A DNA stretch of 64,000 nt, from positions 124,001-188,000 of the forward strand of contig NZ_MASU01000014.1 in assembly GCF_003202235.1 (NCBI RefSeq). The letters run 5' to 3'. The stretch comes from Prauserella flavalba (GTDB lineage: Bacteria; Actinomycetota; Actinomycetes; Mycobacteriales; Pseudonocardiaceae). Numbering within the stretch: the stretch's first letter is position 1; each line of letters begins with the position of its first letter. The notes below the pieces were generated by a model. The model was not told the DNA's origin, did no database searches, and saw only the letters and a list, made by a program, of their open reading frames with translations. The translations under genes and the position numbers were made by a program. Shown piece by piece: positions 7,485 through 15,007 of the stretch.

Positions 7485-7951
7485 CGCTGCTCACTTCCGG
7501 GGACCCTGATGGCGTCGGCGACCGAGCCGCCCGCCTGGTCGGCGTTCTGCCCCCGGCGGATCGCGGGCGTGCTCGGTTCGCCGGATTCATCCGCGGGCGC
7601 GACCGGTTCGACGTCCTCGGCGACATGGTCGATCGAGTCGTCCAGCTCGGTGGCCGGGGTGGCGGCCACCGGGCGCTCTGGCACCGGCGGCTCGTTCTCC
7701 CCGACGTCGGGGCGCTCCTCACTCAGCCGCTCGTCGAGGCTCTCGCCCTGCTGCTGCTCGAACGGCGTCGTTCCGGACCGGTTCGCCTCACTCCACCGCT
7801 CAGGGGGCTCGACGCCCTCCTCCAGCGGGTCGACCTTGAGCCGGTCCTCGTCGAGGTCCTCCGCGCTGTTCAGGGCCGCCGGATCGGTTTCGGCGGCGTC
7901 CGGCATCCCGGTGTCCTGCGGAGGCGTCGCGGAATCCTTGCCGTCGTCCAT
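7481..7951 (-). CDS. DUF5709-like acidic protein
   Basis: 156-residue acidic, low-complexity protein. The pattern EDRLKVDPLEEGVEPPER followed by GESLDERLSEERPDVG matches what I recall of the actinobacterial DUF5709 family; function is unknown. ATG at 7951 is preceded by GGAGGG, which favours it over the in-frame start at 8008. First gene of the unit with the unknown protein and UdgX. A GTTTGT-N14-GGGTAC promoter of the SigB/SigF type lies at 7985-8010. Confidence 0.7.
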   Translation of the reverse strand: MDDGKDSATPPQDTGMPDAAETDPAALNSAEDLDEDRLKVDPLEEGVEPPERWSEANRSGTTPFEQQQGESLDERLSEERPDVGENEPPVPERPVAATPATELDDSIDHVAEDVEPVAPADESGEPSTPAIRRGQNADQAGGSVADAIRVPGSEQR

Positions 7952-7984
7952 GTGGCCTTCCCTCCCAACAGCTCGGGTACGGCT

Positions 7985-8010
7985 GTACCCGTGGTGCCGA
8001 GCGGACAAAC
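7985..8010 (-). promoter_or_regulatory. SigB/SigF-type promoter of the DUF5709-udgX operon
   Basis: On the minus strand GTTTGT (8005-8010), 14 bases, then GGGTAC (7985-7990). This fits the actinobacterial general-stress sigma consensus GTTT-N14-16-GGGTA as I know it. A short inverted repeat CGGGTAC-N4-GTACCCG (7974-7991) overlaps the -10 and could be a hairpin or operator. The divergent neighbour is a STAS anti-sigma antagonist-like gene. Confidence 0.55.
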
Positions 8011-8201
8011 TCGAGCCGGGACGGTGTCGTGGCCCTCACTGAGCGAGGTTGCGAAGAACCTGGGAGGATTCCTACGGTTGGAACCACGGTTGAGCACACA
8101 GCCGAATACCCCGGGACGGGCCCCGCCACACGACGCGTGCGGCTCCGGCGGCTCCGTCGAGTCCGTGTGATCCCGATCCGAAACCCTGCGGAGGGACAAC
8201 C

Positions 8202-8624
8202 GTGCCAAGCACCGAACCGAATGGCCTGACAGCGCAGTCGCCGGCGAACACCCGCACCACCTCACGGGACGCGCACGGCATGCGCATCGAGGCCTCCCAC
8301 CGGGAGGACGGCGTGGTGCTGGCTCGCGTCTCCGGCGAGGTCGATCTGCTGTCAGCACCTGAACTGCGCAAGTGGATCCAGGACGAGGTCTCGCCGCCCA
8401 GCGGCCTCGTCCTCGACCTCGACGGGATCGGCTTCCTCGGCTCCGCCGGGCTGTCCGTGCTCGCCGAGCTCACCGAGCGCTCGCTGGGCGAACGCCTGCG
8501 CTGGGCGATCGTCGCCACGAGCCGCGTCGTGCTGCGTCCGCTCGAGGCGACGGGGCTCGCCGCGCAGATGCCGGTGTACGCCGGTATCGAGGAAGCCCTT
8601 GGCTCCGTGCGCGCCGCCGACTGA
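8202..8624 (+). CDS. STAS-domain protein (anti-sigma factor antagonist-like)
   Basis: 140-residue cytosolic protein with a single STAS domain from about residue 27. The SpoIIAA-type phosphorylation loop reads FLGSAGLSVLAEL with candidate Ser81. The GTG start is preceded by GGAGGG at good spacing. Such proteins release sigma factors by binding anti-sigma kinases. A position divergent from an operon with a stress-sigma-type promoter suggests a part in that circuit, but no kinase or sigma partner lies next to it. The first 25 residues are a polar extension. Confidence 0.88.
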   Translation: MPSTEPNGLTAQSPANTRTTSRDAHGMRIEASHREDGVVLARVSGEVDLLSAPELRKWIQDEVSPPSGLVLDLDGIGFLGSAGLSVLAELTERSLGERLRWAIVATSRVVLRPLEATGLAAQMPVYAGIEEALGSVRAAD

Positions 8625-8682
8625 GCCGAACGCCACACGTCAGCAGGGCCTTTGGTAACTTCTGGGCTTGCTGAGGCCCGAG

Positions 8683-8688
8683 TAGCCT
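8683..8688 (+). promoter_or_regulatory. -10 element of leaderless gtrA-like gene
   Basis: TAGCCT, then seven bases, then ATG at 8696; no Shine-Dalgarno is present. Confidence 0.5.
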
Positions 8689-8695
8689 CGACTCC

Positions 8696-9160
8696 ATGTC
8701 TTCGGTGTGTGCGTCGGCGGGCGAGCACCTGCTCGCCACGCTGACGCGCCTCCGGCACGAGTTCGGCAGGCACGCCCTGCTCTACGTCGCGGCAGGCACC
8801 GTGACCACGCTGCTGCAGGCGCTCGTGTACCTCGCCGTCCGTGCGCCCCTGGGCGCGCAGGCGGCCAACCTCGTGGCGATCGGCCTGACGACGGCGGCCA
8901 ACACGGAGTTCCACCGGCTGGTCACGTTCGCGGGCAGCACGACACCGCCAGCCCGGCGGCACCTGCAGACCGTGCTGACCTTCGGCTACTACGCGGGCGC
9001 CGGTTCCGCCGCGCTCGTCCTGCTGCACGCGCTGAACGCCGCGCCGTCGCCGGAGCTGGAGACGGTGGTGCTCGTGGCGACCAGCCTCGCGGGCGGCATC
9101 TGCCGGTTCCTGTTACTCCGTTCGTGGGTGTTCGCGCGACCCGTCAAGATGATCAGGTGA
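8696..9160 (+). CDS. GtrA-family membrane protein
   Basis: 154-residue protein with four predicted membrane spans, matching the GtrA/DPMS-like family thought to flip polyprenyl-linked sugars for cell-envelope glycosylation. The family pattern N-x-F-x-(R)-x-x-TF is seen as NTEFHRLVTF near residue 70 and a second copy as RSWVF at the C-terminus. No glycosyltransferase lies beside it. Its stop overlaps the GTG of the first DUF202 gene (GTGA), so the three membrane proteins are made together. Confidence 0.85.
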   Translation: MSSVCASAGEHLLATLTRLRHEFGRHALLYVAAGTVTTLLQALVYLAVRAPLGAQAANLVAIGLTTAANTEFHRLVTFAGSTTPPARRHLQTVLTFGYYAGAGSAALVLLHALNAAPSPELETVVLVATSLAGGICRFLLLRSWVFARPVKMIR

Positions 9161-9510
9161 CAGAACGCGACGAGCAGCCGGCCGAGACCGAGCCCGACTA
9201 CCGGTTCACGCTGGCCAACGAACGGACCTTCCTCGCGTGGATCCGGACCGCGCTCGGCCTCGTGGCGGGCGGGGTCGCGGTGCAGCAGCTCGTGCCCGGG
9301 CTGGCCACGGCAGGCGCCAGGACCGCGCTCGCGATCCTGTGCATCACGCTGGCCGCCGTGCTCGCCGCGGCCAGCTACCCGCGCTGGCGCACGGTGCAGC
9401 TGGCCATGCGCCGCGGCGCCCCGCTGCCGCGCAGCGTGCTGCTGATCGTGCTCGCGTGCGGCATCTCGGCGCTCACGGTCTTCGCCGCCGTGCTGGTGCT
9501 CGTCGGATGA
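9157..9510 (+). CDS. DUF202 (YidH-like) membrane protein 1
   Basis: 117-residue protein with three membrane spans. The family signature is clear: DYRFTLANERTFLAWIRTALGL near the N-terminus, then GVAVQQL. GTG start overlaps the GtrA stop. Function is unknown; DUF202 domains occur in small inner-membrane proteins often found in pairs. The stop overlaps the next DUF202 gene by four bases. Confidence 0.88.
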   Translation: MTERDEQPAETEPDYRFTLANERTFLAWIRTALGLVAGGVAVQQLVPGLATAGARTALAILCITLAAVLAAASYPRWRTVQLAMRRGAPLPRSVLLIVLACGISALTVFAAVLVLVG

Positions 9511-9806
9511 CGGACGGACTCCAGCCCGAGCGCACGGGACTCGCGTGGCAGCGCACCTCGCTCGCCGCTGGTGCGTGCGCGGTGCTGCTCCTGCACGCGG
9601 CCGCCCGCCACGGCTGGGGCACGCTGACCGCGCCGGCCGCCGTCGCGGGTCTGACCGCGATCGCGCTCGCGATTCTGGGCTGGCGGCGGGACCGGGTTCT
9701 GCGCCACCACGCGGAGCCACCCGCGGCCGGCCGTGGGCTGTACGTCGCCGTCTCCTCGCTGACGGCCGCCACGGCGCTGACGAGCCTGCTGGTGTTCCTG
9801 CGCTAA
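9507..9806 (+). CDS. DUF202 membrane protein 2
   Basis: 99-residue second DUF202 protein with LQPERTGLAWQRTSLAAGA at the N-terminus, the more divergent ERT-LAWQRT variant, and three membrane spans. ATG overlaps the stop of DUF202 protein 1 (ATGA). The two probably form a hetero-oligomer; that is inferred from coupling only. Last gene of the trio. Confidence 0.85.
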   Translation: MTDGLQPERTGLAWQRTSLAAGACAVLLLHAAARHGWGTLTAPAAVAGLTAIALAILGWRRDRVLRHHAEPPAAGRGLYVAVSSLTAATALTSLLVFLR

Positions 9807-10003
9807 CAGCGGATGGCGTTCGTGCAATCGGGGCAACTTTTGTTGATATCTGGATTACCCGGCTGGAGGCATCTAGCATTACGCTCAGTGGTCACCGAGC
9901 AGGCTGGCTCCCCGCACCTCCCGCTCGTGGCTGAAACCCCGACACGAAGCCGTCCTGGACCCCGGCGGCAGCAACCGCATTGTTCATGGTCTGGGAGCCG
10001 GCT

Positions 10004-10645
10004 ATGCAAAGCGTCGCCACCACTCTTGCCCCTGTCGCCGCGAAGGCGGACGACGAACCGAACAGGGGCGAGCAGCAACTCACCAAGGCGGAACTCGATC
10101 CCGTGGTGCAATCCGCCGCCACAGGGGATCACGCCGCGGTGAGCAGGCTGCTCACGATGATCACCCCGATCGTCACGCGGTACTGCCGCGCGCGCCTCGG
10201 CAGACGGGACCTGTCGTACGTGTCCGCGGACGACGTCGCACAGGAGACGTGCGTCGCCGTCCTCAAAGCGCTGCCGAGCTACCAGGACCGGGGTGGTTCG
10301 TTTCTCTACCTGGTCCACGCCATCGCGTCCAACAAGGTCTCGGACGCGTTCCGGCTCGTGTCCCGCGAGCGGTCGGATCCGACGCCGGACGTGCCGGAGC
10401 CGGGCACCGGCGACAACGAACCGGAGCGGCACGCGCTGAACGCCGACCTGGGCCACCGGCTCAACAGCCTGCTCGGCTGTCTGTCGCACAACCAGCGCGA
10501 GATCGTGATCCTCCGCATCGTCGTCGGCCTCTCGGCAGGCGAGACCGCCGAGGCCCTCGGCCTCTCCCCCGCGAACGTGCGCACGTCGCAACATCGTGCG
10601 CTGGCAAGGCTTCGCGCGCTCGTCAGCCAGGACGGCGGGTTCTGA
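10004..10645 (+). CDS. sigD: ECF sigma factor of the SigD/ShbA group
   Basis: 213-residue sigma-70 family factor. Region 2 reads TPIVTRYCRARLGRRDLSYVSADDVAQETCVAVLKALPSYQDRG; region 4 has CLSHNQREIVILRIVVGLSAGETAEALGLSPANVRTSQHRALARL. It resembles M. tuberculosis SigD and Streptomyces ShbA, as I recall them, over the whole length, including Y-x-DRG and VVGLSA-ETA. No anti-sigma gene follows, as in the ShbA group. ATG 10004 is chosen because GGGAG lies six bases upstream; an upstream TTG (9980) is possible. The 197-base upstream gap shows no promoter I trust. Confidence 0.85.
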   Translation: MQSVATTLAPVAAKADDEPNRGEQQLTKAELDPVVQSAATGDHAAVSRLLTMITPIVTRYCRARLGRRDLSYVSADDVAQETCVAVLKALPSYQDRGGSFLYLVHAIASNKVSDAFRLVSRERSDPTPDVPEPGTGDNEPERHALNADLGHRLNSLLGCLSHNQREIVILRIVVGLSAGETAEALGLSPANVRTSQHRALARLRALVSQDGGF

Positions 10646-10743
10646 ACCCGCGCCGGGGTGATCACAGCAAGGGCCGCCGTGCGGCCAGGTGAGCACCCTC
10701 TTTACAGTTGACGCAACAAGCGGTTGAGCAAGCAGCCGCAGCG

Positions 10744-10841
10744 CGCCAGGCGAGCATCCGGCCGGATCCGAGAGCCGCCTGGCGTTCGTGCGAAGCGAGG
10801 CGCTGCGTGCTCCGCACCAACCGCGGTCCTTCCCGGTTGGT
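10744..10841 (+). promoter_or_regulatory. two strong RNA hairpins before the ANTAR gene
   Basis: Hairpin A: CGCCAGGCG (10744-10752) pairs with CGCCTGGCG (10776-10784), with the palindrome ATCCGGCCGGAT (10756-10767) nested inside. Hairpin B: ACCAACCG (10816-10823) pairs with CGGTTGGT (10834-10841) around a ten-base loop. They lie between the sigma gene stop (10645) and the ANTAR gene, so A may be a terminator and B part of the ANTAR leader. Confidence 0.5.
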
Positions 10842-10848
10842 CTGAACC

Positions 10849-11484
10849 GTGAGTGTCCTCGCGTCCGTGCCTGTCTTCGCGACTGCCGACCGAGGGAGCC
10901 ACCATGACACCACAGCCGTTCCAGCCGATCCCGCCGCGCGCCCCGGCGCTCTGAGCCCGGCGGTCCGACGCGTGGGTCACACCCCGGACAACCGACGCTC
11001 CGGCTCTCCCGACGACGCGGATCTGCTCGCCCAGGTCACCCACCTGGAGAACGAACTCGAAGGCTTACGTCGCGCGTTGCGCACGCGCGCGACCATCGAG
11101 CAGGCGATGGGCGTGCTCGTGGTCTCGCACCGCTGCACGCCGCAGGAGGCCTTCCAGGTCCTCGTCCGGCTGTCGCAGCAGTACAACATCAAGCTGCACC
11201 GCATCGCGCAGGCGCTCCTCCAGCTGGCGCAGCGCGTCGAGCAGGCCCAGCTGGAACCGTTGCTCCACGAGGCTGCCGCGACGGGCTCGATCCCGCTCGA
11301 CGGCGACGGCGCCGGTGCGCCGGCAGGGGGCGACCGGGCCGTGCTCGACCTGGTGCGGACGCTCGCCGAGGCGGACAGCGACGACGACATCGACAAGACC
11401 CTCACCGAGCTCTACCAGTCGCTGGTGGAACGCGGCTGGGTGCCGCCGTACGACGTGCTCAGCCGCCTGCGCGTGCGGAGCTGA
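10849..11484 (+). CDS. ANTAR-domain protein (start uncertain)
   Basis: Protein of up to 211 residues. An ANTAR RNA-binding domain (LENELEGLRRALRTRATIEQAMGVLVVSHRCTPQEAFQVLVRLSQQYNIKLHRIAQALL) sits at about 65-125, with a C-terminal segment of unknown role. ANTAR proteins usually act as antiterminators. The 5' end is doubtful. GTG 10849 has no ribosome site, and codons up to about 10950 have unusually AT-rich third positions. A good site (GAGGGAG) instead serves ATG 10904 in another frame, which stops at 10954. Either GTG 10972 is the start after a leader peptide, or a one-base frameshift near the CCCC run at 10941-10944 splits one gene. Confidence 0.8.
   Translation: MSVLASVPVFATADRGSHHDTTAVPADPAARPGALSPAVRRVGHTPDNRRSGSPDDADLLAQVTHLENELEGLRRALRTRATIEQAMGVLVVSHRCTPQEAFQVLVRLSQQYNIKLHRIAQALLQLAQRVEQAQLEPLLHEAAATGSIPLDGDGAGAPAGGDRAVLDLVRTLAEADSDDDIDKTLTELYQSLVERGWVPPYDVLSRLRVRS
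10904..10954 (+). CDS. short frame with strong ribosome site upstream of ANTAR frame
   Basis: ATG plus 15 codons, MTPQPFQPIPPRAPAL, then TGA. It is preceded by GAGGGAGCCACC, the best ribosome binding site near the ANTAR gene. Fourteen of its sixteen sense codons end in G or C, against about three quarters in the overlapping ANTAR frame, so translation here is plausible. It is either a proline-rich leader peptide that couples translation to the ANTAR gene or the true N-terminus of that gene separated by a frameshift. Confidence 0.45.
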   Translation: MTPQPFQPIPPRAPAL

Positions 11485-11493
11485 CGGAGCGGC

Positions 11494-12474
11494 TCAGGAC
11501 GCTGCTTCCCGCAGCGCGGGCAGCAGCGTCCGCTTGGCGGCGTCGAGGAACTCGGCTTGGTGGTCGCCACCGATCTGCACGAGCGCGAGATCGGTGAAGC
11601 CCGCCTCCCAGAACGGGCGCGCGGCCTCGACGACGGTCTGCGGGTCGGACCCGCAGGCCAGCGCCCCCTCGACGTCGTCCTCGCTCACGAACTGCGTGGC
11701 GCCCGCGAAGGCGGAGGTGCCCGGCAGCTCCGCGTTGACCTTCCAGCCGCCCGCGAACCACCGGAACTGTTCGTGGGCCCTGCGCACGGCGGCCTTCTTG
11801 TCCTGGTCCCAGCACACCGGCAGCTGGCCGATCTTGCGCGAGGTCTCCAGCCCGGCGTCGGAGCGTTCGGTGTCCCACTGCGAGCAGAGCCGGCCGTCTG
11901 GCTCCACCGCGATCAGCGCGTCCGACACCGGCGCGAACCTGCCCACCGACTGCGCGCCCGATACGGCCACACCCACCGGGACCCTGCGCTCCGGCAGGTC
12001 CCACAGCTTGGCGGAGTCGACGCGGAAGTGCTCACCGGCATAGTTGGTGTAGCCGCCGTCGAAGAGGCCGTTGATGATCTGCAACGCCTCGCCGAGCATC
12101 TCGTGCCGGACGTTGGCAGGCGGCCAGCCCCGGCCGATGACGTGCTCGTTGAGGTTCTCGCCCGCGCCGAGCCCGAGCAGGAACCGCCCGCCGGACAGGA
12201 GCTGGACCGTCGCGGCCTTCTGCGCCACGACCGCCGGGTGGTACCGCACGATCGGGCACGTCACGAACGTCATGAGCTCGACCCGCTCGGTCGACTGCGT
12301 CACCGCCCCCAGCGTGCTCCACGCGTACGGCGCATGGCCCTGCTCGTCGAGCCAGGGCGAGTAGTGGTCGCTCATCACCTCGAAGTCGAAGCCGGCCTGT
12401 TCCCCCGCCGCCGCGTCGGCGACGAGCTGCCTCGGGCCGGCCTGTTCGGTGAGCAGGGTGTATCCGAAACGCAA
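11494..12474 (-). CDS. LLM-class F420-dependent oxidoreductase
   Basis: 326-residue luciferase-like monooxygenase fold enzyme of the F420-dependent glucose-6-phosphate dehydrogenase-like branch. Recognised by FGYTLLTEQ, DFEVMSDHYSPW, QSTERVELMTFVTCPIVRYHPAVVAQKAATVQLLSGGRFLLGLGAGENLNEH. It would use the deazaflavin cofactor F420; the substrate is unknown. Start is TTG at 12474 with GGGGGAG just upstream and no better codon nearby. It ends ten bases from the ANTAR gene in convergent arrangement. Confidence 0.9.
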   Translation of the reverse strand: MRFGYTLLTEQAGPRQLVADAAAGEQAGFDFEVMSDHYSPWLDEQGHAPYAWSTLGAVTQSTERVELMTFVTCPIVRYHPAVVAQKAATVQLLSGGRFLLGLGAGENLNEHVIGRGWPPANVRHEMLGEALQIINGLFDGGYTNYAGEHFRVDSAKLWDLPERRVPVGVAVSGAQSVGRFAPVSDALIAVEPDGRLCSQWDTERSDAGLETSRKIGQLPVCWDQDKKAAVRRAHEQFRWFAGGWKVNAELPGTSAFAGATQFVSEDDVEGALACGSDPQTVVEAARPFWEAGFTDLALVQIGGDHQAEFLDAAKRTLLPALREAAS

Positions 12475-12510
12475 AGCTCCCCCTTCGTCGCATGACTGCG
12501 CCGGGTGGTG

Positions 12511-12810
12511 TCAGTGGGCCGCCGGCTCCAGCTTCTTCCGCCGCGCGATCGCGTCCCGCCGCTCGGTCTCGTCCAGACCACCCCAGACGCCGAACGGCTC
12601 CTGGACGGTCAGTGCGTGATGGCGGCACTGGACGATCACCGGGCAGGTCCGGCAGATCTCCTTCGCGCGGGCCACCCGGTCGGCTCGCGCGAACCCGCGC
12701 TCTCCGTCAGGATGGAAGAACACGGAGCTGTCGAGATTGCGGCAGTTGCCATGCCGCTGCCATTCCCAGACCTCCGCGACCGGGGTAGGCAGGCGGGACG
12801 TATCGGTCAT
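12511..12810 (-). CDS. WhiB-family iron-sulfur regulator
   Basis: 99-residue WhiB-like protein. The four cluster ligands are Cys23, Cys53, Cys56 and Cys62 in the usual C-Xn-C-X2-C-X5-C spacing, followed by the GVWGGL turn and a basic tail (RRDAIARRKKLE). The DSSVFFHPDGERG segment makes it more like WhiB4 than WhiB1 or WhiB2; that subgroup call is tentative. ATG is preceded by GGAGGTGA. Acts as a redox-sensitive transcription factor, likely through the primary sigma factor. Confidence 0.93.
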   Translation of the reverse strand: MTDTSRLPTPVAEVWEWQRHGNCRNLDSSVFFHPDGERGFARADRVARAKEICRTCPVIVQCRHHALTVQEPFGVWGGLDETERRDAIARRKKLEPAAH

Positions 12811-12883
12811 GCGGTCACCTCCGTGAAACGTGCGCTGCGCGCGTCGCGCGCGCGGTGTACCCCGGTTGCCCGGAACTCACACC

Positions 12884-13078
12884 TCATTCCGGGCCACCCG
12901 TGGTGGCCGGGCCGTCCTCCTCGTCGAACGGCACCGATGCGGCCTGCTCAGCGGCGTCGGCGGGATCCGCCTCGAGCGGCACGGCGACCTCCGAGGGCGT
13001 GCCCGCGTCGCCTTCGCCGACGGGCCGGCGCTGTTCGTCGGCATCCGCGTGGGGGACCAGGTCGTGGTTGTCGCTCAT
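12884..13078 (-). CDS. small acidic hypothetical protein
   Basis: 64-residue, strongly acidic, probably disordered protein (HDLVPHADADEQRRPV, SEVAVPLEADPADAAEQ, FDEEDG). I do not recognise a named family, although this kind of acidic actinobacterial protein looks familiar. ATG 13078 is preferred; an upstream in-frame ATG at 13111 adds eleven residues. No convincing ribosome site serves either. Divergent from the TetR gene and shares its upstream region, including the GGTTACC/GGTAACC repeat. Confidence 0.6.
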   Translation of the reverse strand: MSDNHDLVPHADADEQRRPVGEGDAGTPSEVAVPLEADPADAAEQAASVPFDEEDGPATTGGPE

Positions 13079-13126
13079 GATCGGGAGGTACCCCCACCTG
13101 TCCGATTCCAATCAGCAACGATCCGG

Positions 13127-13159
13127 GGTTACCGCCGGTATCCCGTACTTCGGGTAACC
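13127..13159. promoter_or_regulatory. candidate TetR operator overlapping -10
   Basis: GGTTACC (13127-13133) and GGTAACC (13153-13159) form a perfect seven-base inverted repeat with a 19-base centre. The right arm overlaps TAACCT (13155-13160), a -10 element seven bases before the GTG of the TetR gene (leaderless). This is a fitting site for autoregulation, and the small acidic gene is on the other side. Confidence 0.45.
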
Positions 13160-13167
13160 TCTACGCC

Positions 13168-13851
13168 GTGACGAGCAGTGGCAGCGGTCACAGCGACGGC
13201 CGCACCGAGCGCTGGCGGGAGCACCGTGCCGCCCGGCGCGCCGAGTTCGTCGACGCGGCGTTCCGTGCGCTCGACCGGCACGGCCCCGGGGTCGGCATGG
13301 CCGACATCGCCCGCGAGGCCGGTGTCGCCAAGCCCCGGCTGTACCGGCACTTCGCCGACAAGGCCGAGCTGCACGAGGCGGTCTCGCGGCGGACGTTCGC
13401 ACTGGTCCGCGACCGGCTCGCCCCGGCGCTCACCGAGCCCGCTCCCCTGCGCGCACGGGTGCGGATGAGCGTGCGTGCCTACGTCGGAGTCCTCGCCGAG
13501 CACCCCAACGTCTTTCGCTTCGTGTGCGCGGCGAGGGCCGGCGAGCAGGCCAGCGCGGAGCGCACGGCCGCCGCGGGACCGATCGCCGCGATGCTCGGCG
13601 AGTACCTGCGGGCCTTCGGGGTCGAGTCGCGGGGAGCCGCCCCGTGGGCACACGGCCTCGTCGGCGCCGTCGAGGCGGCCGGGACCTGGTGGCTCGACCA
13701 CCCCGGCCTGCCGGAGGAGGAGCTCGTCGACTACCTCACCACGCTCGTCGGCGGCGCCATCGAGGCCGCGCTGCGGTCCGAGGGCGTCGAGCTCGGGCCC
13801 GACGAGCTCGTGGACCTGCACAGGAAGGAAACGCATGGCAGCCAAGCGTGA
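13168..13851 (+). CDS. TetR/AcrR-family transcriptional regulator
   Basis: 227-residue repressor. The helix-turn-helix covers about residues 20-66: RRAEFVDAAFRALDRHGPGVGMADIAREAGVAKPRLYRHFADKAELHEAVSRR. The C-terminal domain is the diverse ligand-sensing part. GTG start at 13168 appears leaderless. The gene overlaps the next gene by 17 bases, so it probably controls its own operon with the saccharopine-dehydrogenase-like enzyme; the inducer is unknown. Confidence 0.92.
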   Translation: MTSSGSGHSDGRTERWREHRAARRAEFVDAAFRALDRHGPGVGMADIAREAGVAKPRLYRHFADKAELHEAVSRRTFALVRDRLAPALTEPAPLRARVRMSVRAYVGVLAEHPNVFRFVCAARAGEQASAERTAAAGPIAAMLGEYLRAFGVESRGAAPWAHGLVGAVEAAGTWWLDHPGLPEEELVDYLTTLVGGAIEAALRSEGVELGPDELVDLHRKETHGSQA

Positions 13852-15007
13852 GCACGACATCGTCCTGTTCGGCGCGACCGGGTTCACCGGCGGCCTGACC
13901 GCCGAGTACCTGGCGCGGCACGCGCCGCCGGAGTGCCGGTGGGCGCTCGCGGGCCGCGACCGCGCGAAACTCGAGCGCACGCGGGCCAGACTCGCGGAGA
14001 TCAACCCGGACTGCGCGGAGCTTCCGCTGCTGCACGCCGACGTGACCGACCCCGGCTCACTGCGTGCCGTCGCCGCCTCGGCCCGCGTCGTGATCACCAC
14101 CGTCGGCCCGTACCTGCACTACGGCGAGCCGCTGGTCGCCGCGTGTGCGGAGAACGGCACCGACTACGTGGACCTCACCGGCGAGCCCGAGTTCGCCGAC
14201 CGGACCTACCTCGCCCACCACGCGACCGCGCAGCGCACGGGCGCCCGCATCGTGCACGCGTGCGGGTTCGACTCGATCCCCTACGACCTCGGCGTCTACT
14301 ACGCCGTGAGCAAGCTGCCCGAGGGCGTGCCGCTCACCGTCACCGGGCAGCTCAGGGCCAGCGCCCAGTTCTCCGGCGGCACGTACTCCTCGGCGCTGAC
14401 GGCGTTCTCGCGGGCCAGGCAGATGGCACGCACGGCGAAGGAGCGGCGCAGGGCCGAGCCGTGGCCGAAGGACCGCGCGATCCACACCCCGCTCGGCGTG
14501 CCCGCCCGCGACCGCGAGACGGGCCGCTGGCTCGTGCCGATGCCCACCATCGACCCGCAGATCGTCGCCCGCTCGGCCGCGGCACTGCCCCGCTACGGCC
14601 CCGCGTTCACCTACCGGCACACGGCGGCCGTCAAGCGCCTGCCGACGATCGTGGCTGCCGGGCTCGGCCTCGGCGCGCTCGCCGTGCTCGCCCAGATCCC
14701 GCCCGCGCGCACCGCCCTTGGCCGCCTGCGCAAACCCGGCGAGGGGCCGAGCGAGCAGCGGAGGGCGAAGTCGTGGTTCAACGTCCGGTTCACCGGCGAG
14801 GGCGGCGGAAAGCGGGTCGTCACCGAGTTCGCGGGCGGCGACCCCGGCTACGACGAGACGGCGAAGATGCTGTCGGAGTCCGCGCTGTGCCTCGCGTTCG
14901 ACGACCTGCCCGCGACGTCCGGCCAGGTCACCACCGCGGTCGCGATGGGAGACGCGCTGCTGGAGCGGCTGCGCAAGGCGGGGCTGACGATCCGCGAGAT
15001 CAGCTGA
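13835..15007 (+). CDS. saccharopine dehydrogenase-like / trans-acting enoyl reductase family protein
   Basis: 390-residue protein with an N-terminal Rossmann fold (DIVLFGATGFTGGLTAEYLARH), then GRDRAKLE, VVITTVGPYLHYGEPLVAACAENGTDYVDLTGE, HACGFDSIPYDLGVY, and a hydrophobic stretch near 270-290 (AAGLGLGALAVLAQIP). This is the family of M. tuberculosis Rv2449c and Rv2953, the latter a trans-acting enoyl reductase in phenolic lipid synthesis. No lipid synthase lies nearby, so the role here is open. ATG at 13835 follows AGGAAGG within the end of the TetR gene. Its 3' end overlaps hemW by eight bases in convergent orientation. Confidence 0.88.
   Translation: MAAKREHDIVLFGATGFTGGLTAEYLARHAPPECRWALAGRDRAKLERTRARLAEINPDCAELPLLHADVTDPGSLRAVAASARVVITTVGPYLHYGEPLVAACAENGTDYVDLTGEPEFADRTYLAHHATAQRTGARIVHACGFDSIPYDLGVYYAVSKLPEGVPLTVTGQLRASAQFSGGTYSSALTAFSRARQMARTAKERRRAEPWPKDRAIHTPLGVPARDRETGRWLVPMPTIDPQIVARSAAALPRYGPAFTYRHTAAVKRLPTIVAAGLGLGALAVLAQIPPARTALGRLRKPGEGPSEQRRAKSWFNVRFTGEGGGKRVVTEFAGGDPGYDETAKMLSESALCLAFDDLPATSGQVTTAVAMGDALLERLRKAGLTIREIS

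Noticed and set aside
9843-9879. TTGATA and TAGCAT before the ECF sigma gene as a sigma-A promoter
   Set aside because: The spacer is 25 bases, too long to accept.
10708-10713. TTGACG as -35 box for the ANTAR gene
   Set aside because: No matching -10 element at proper distance.
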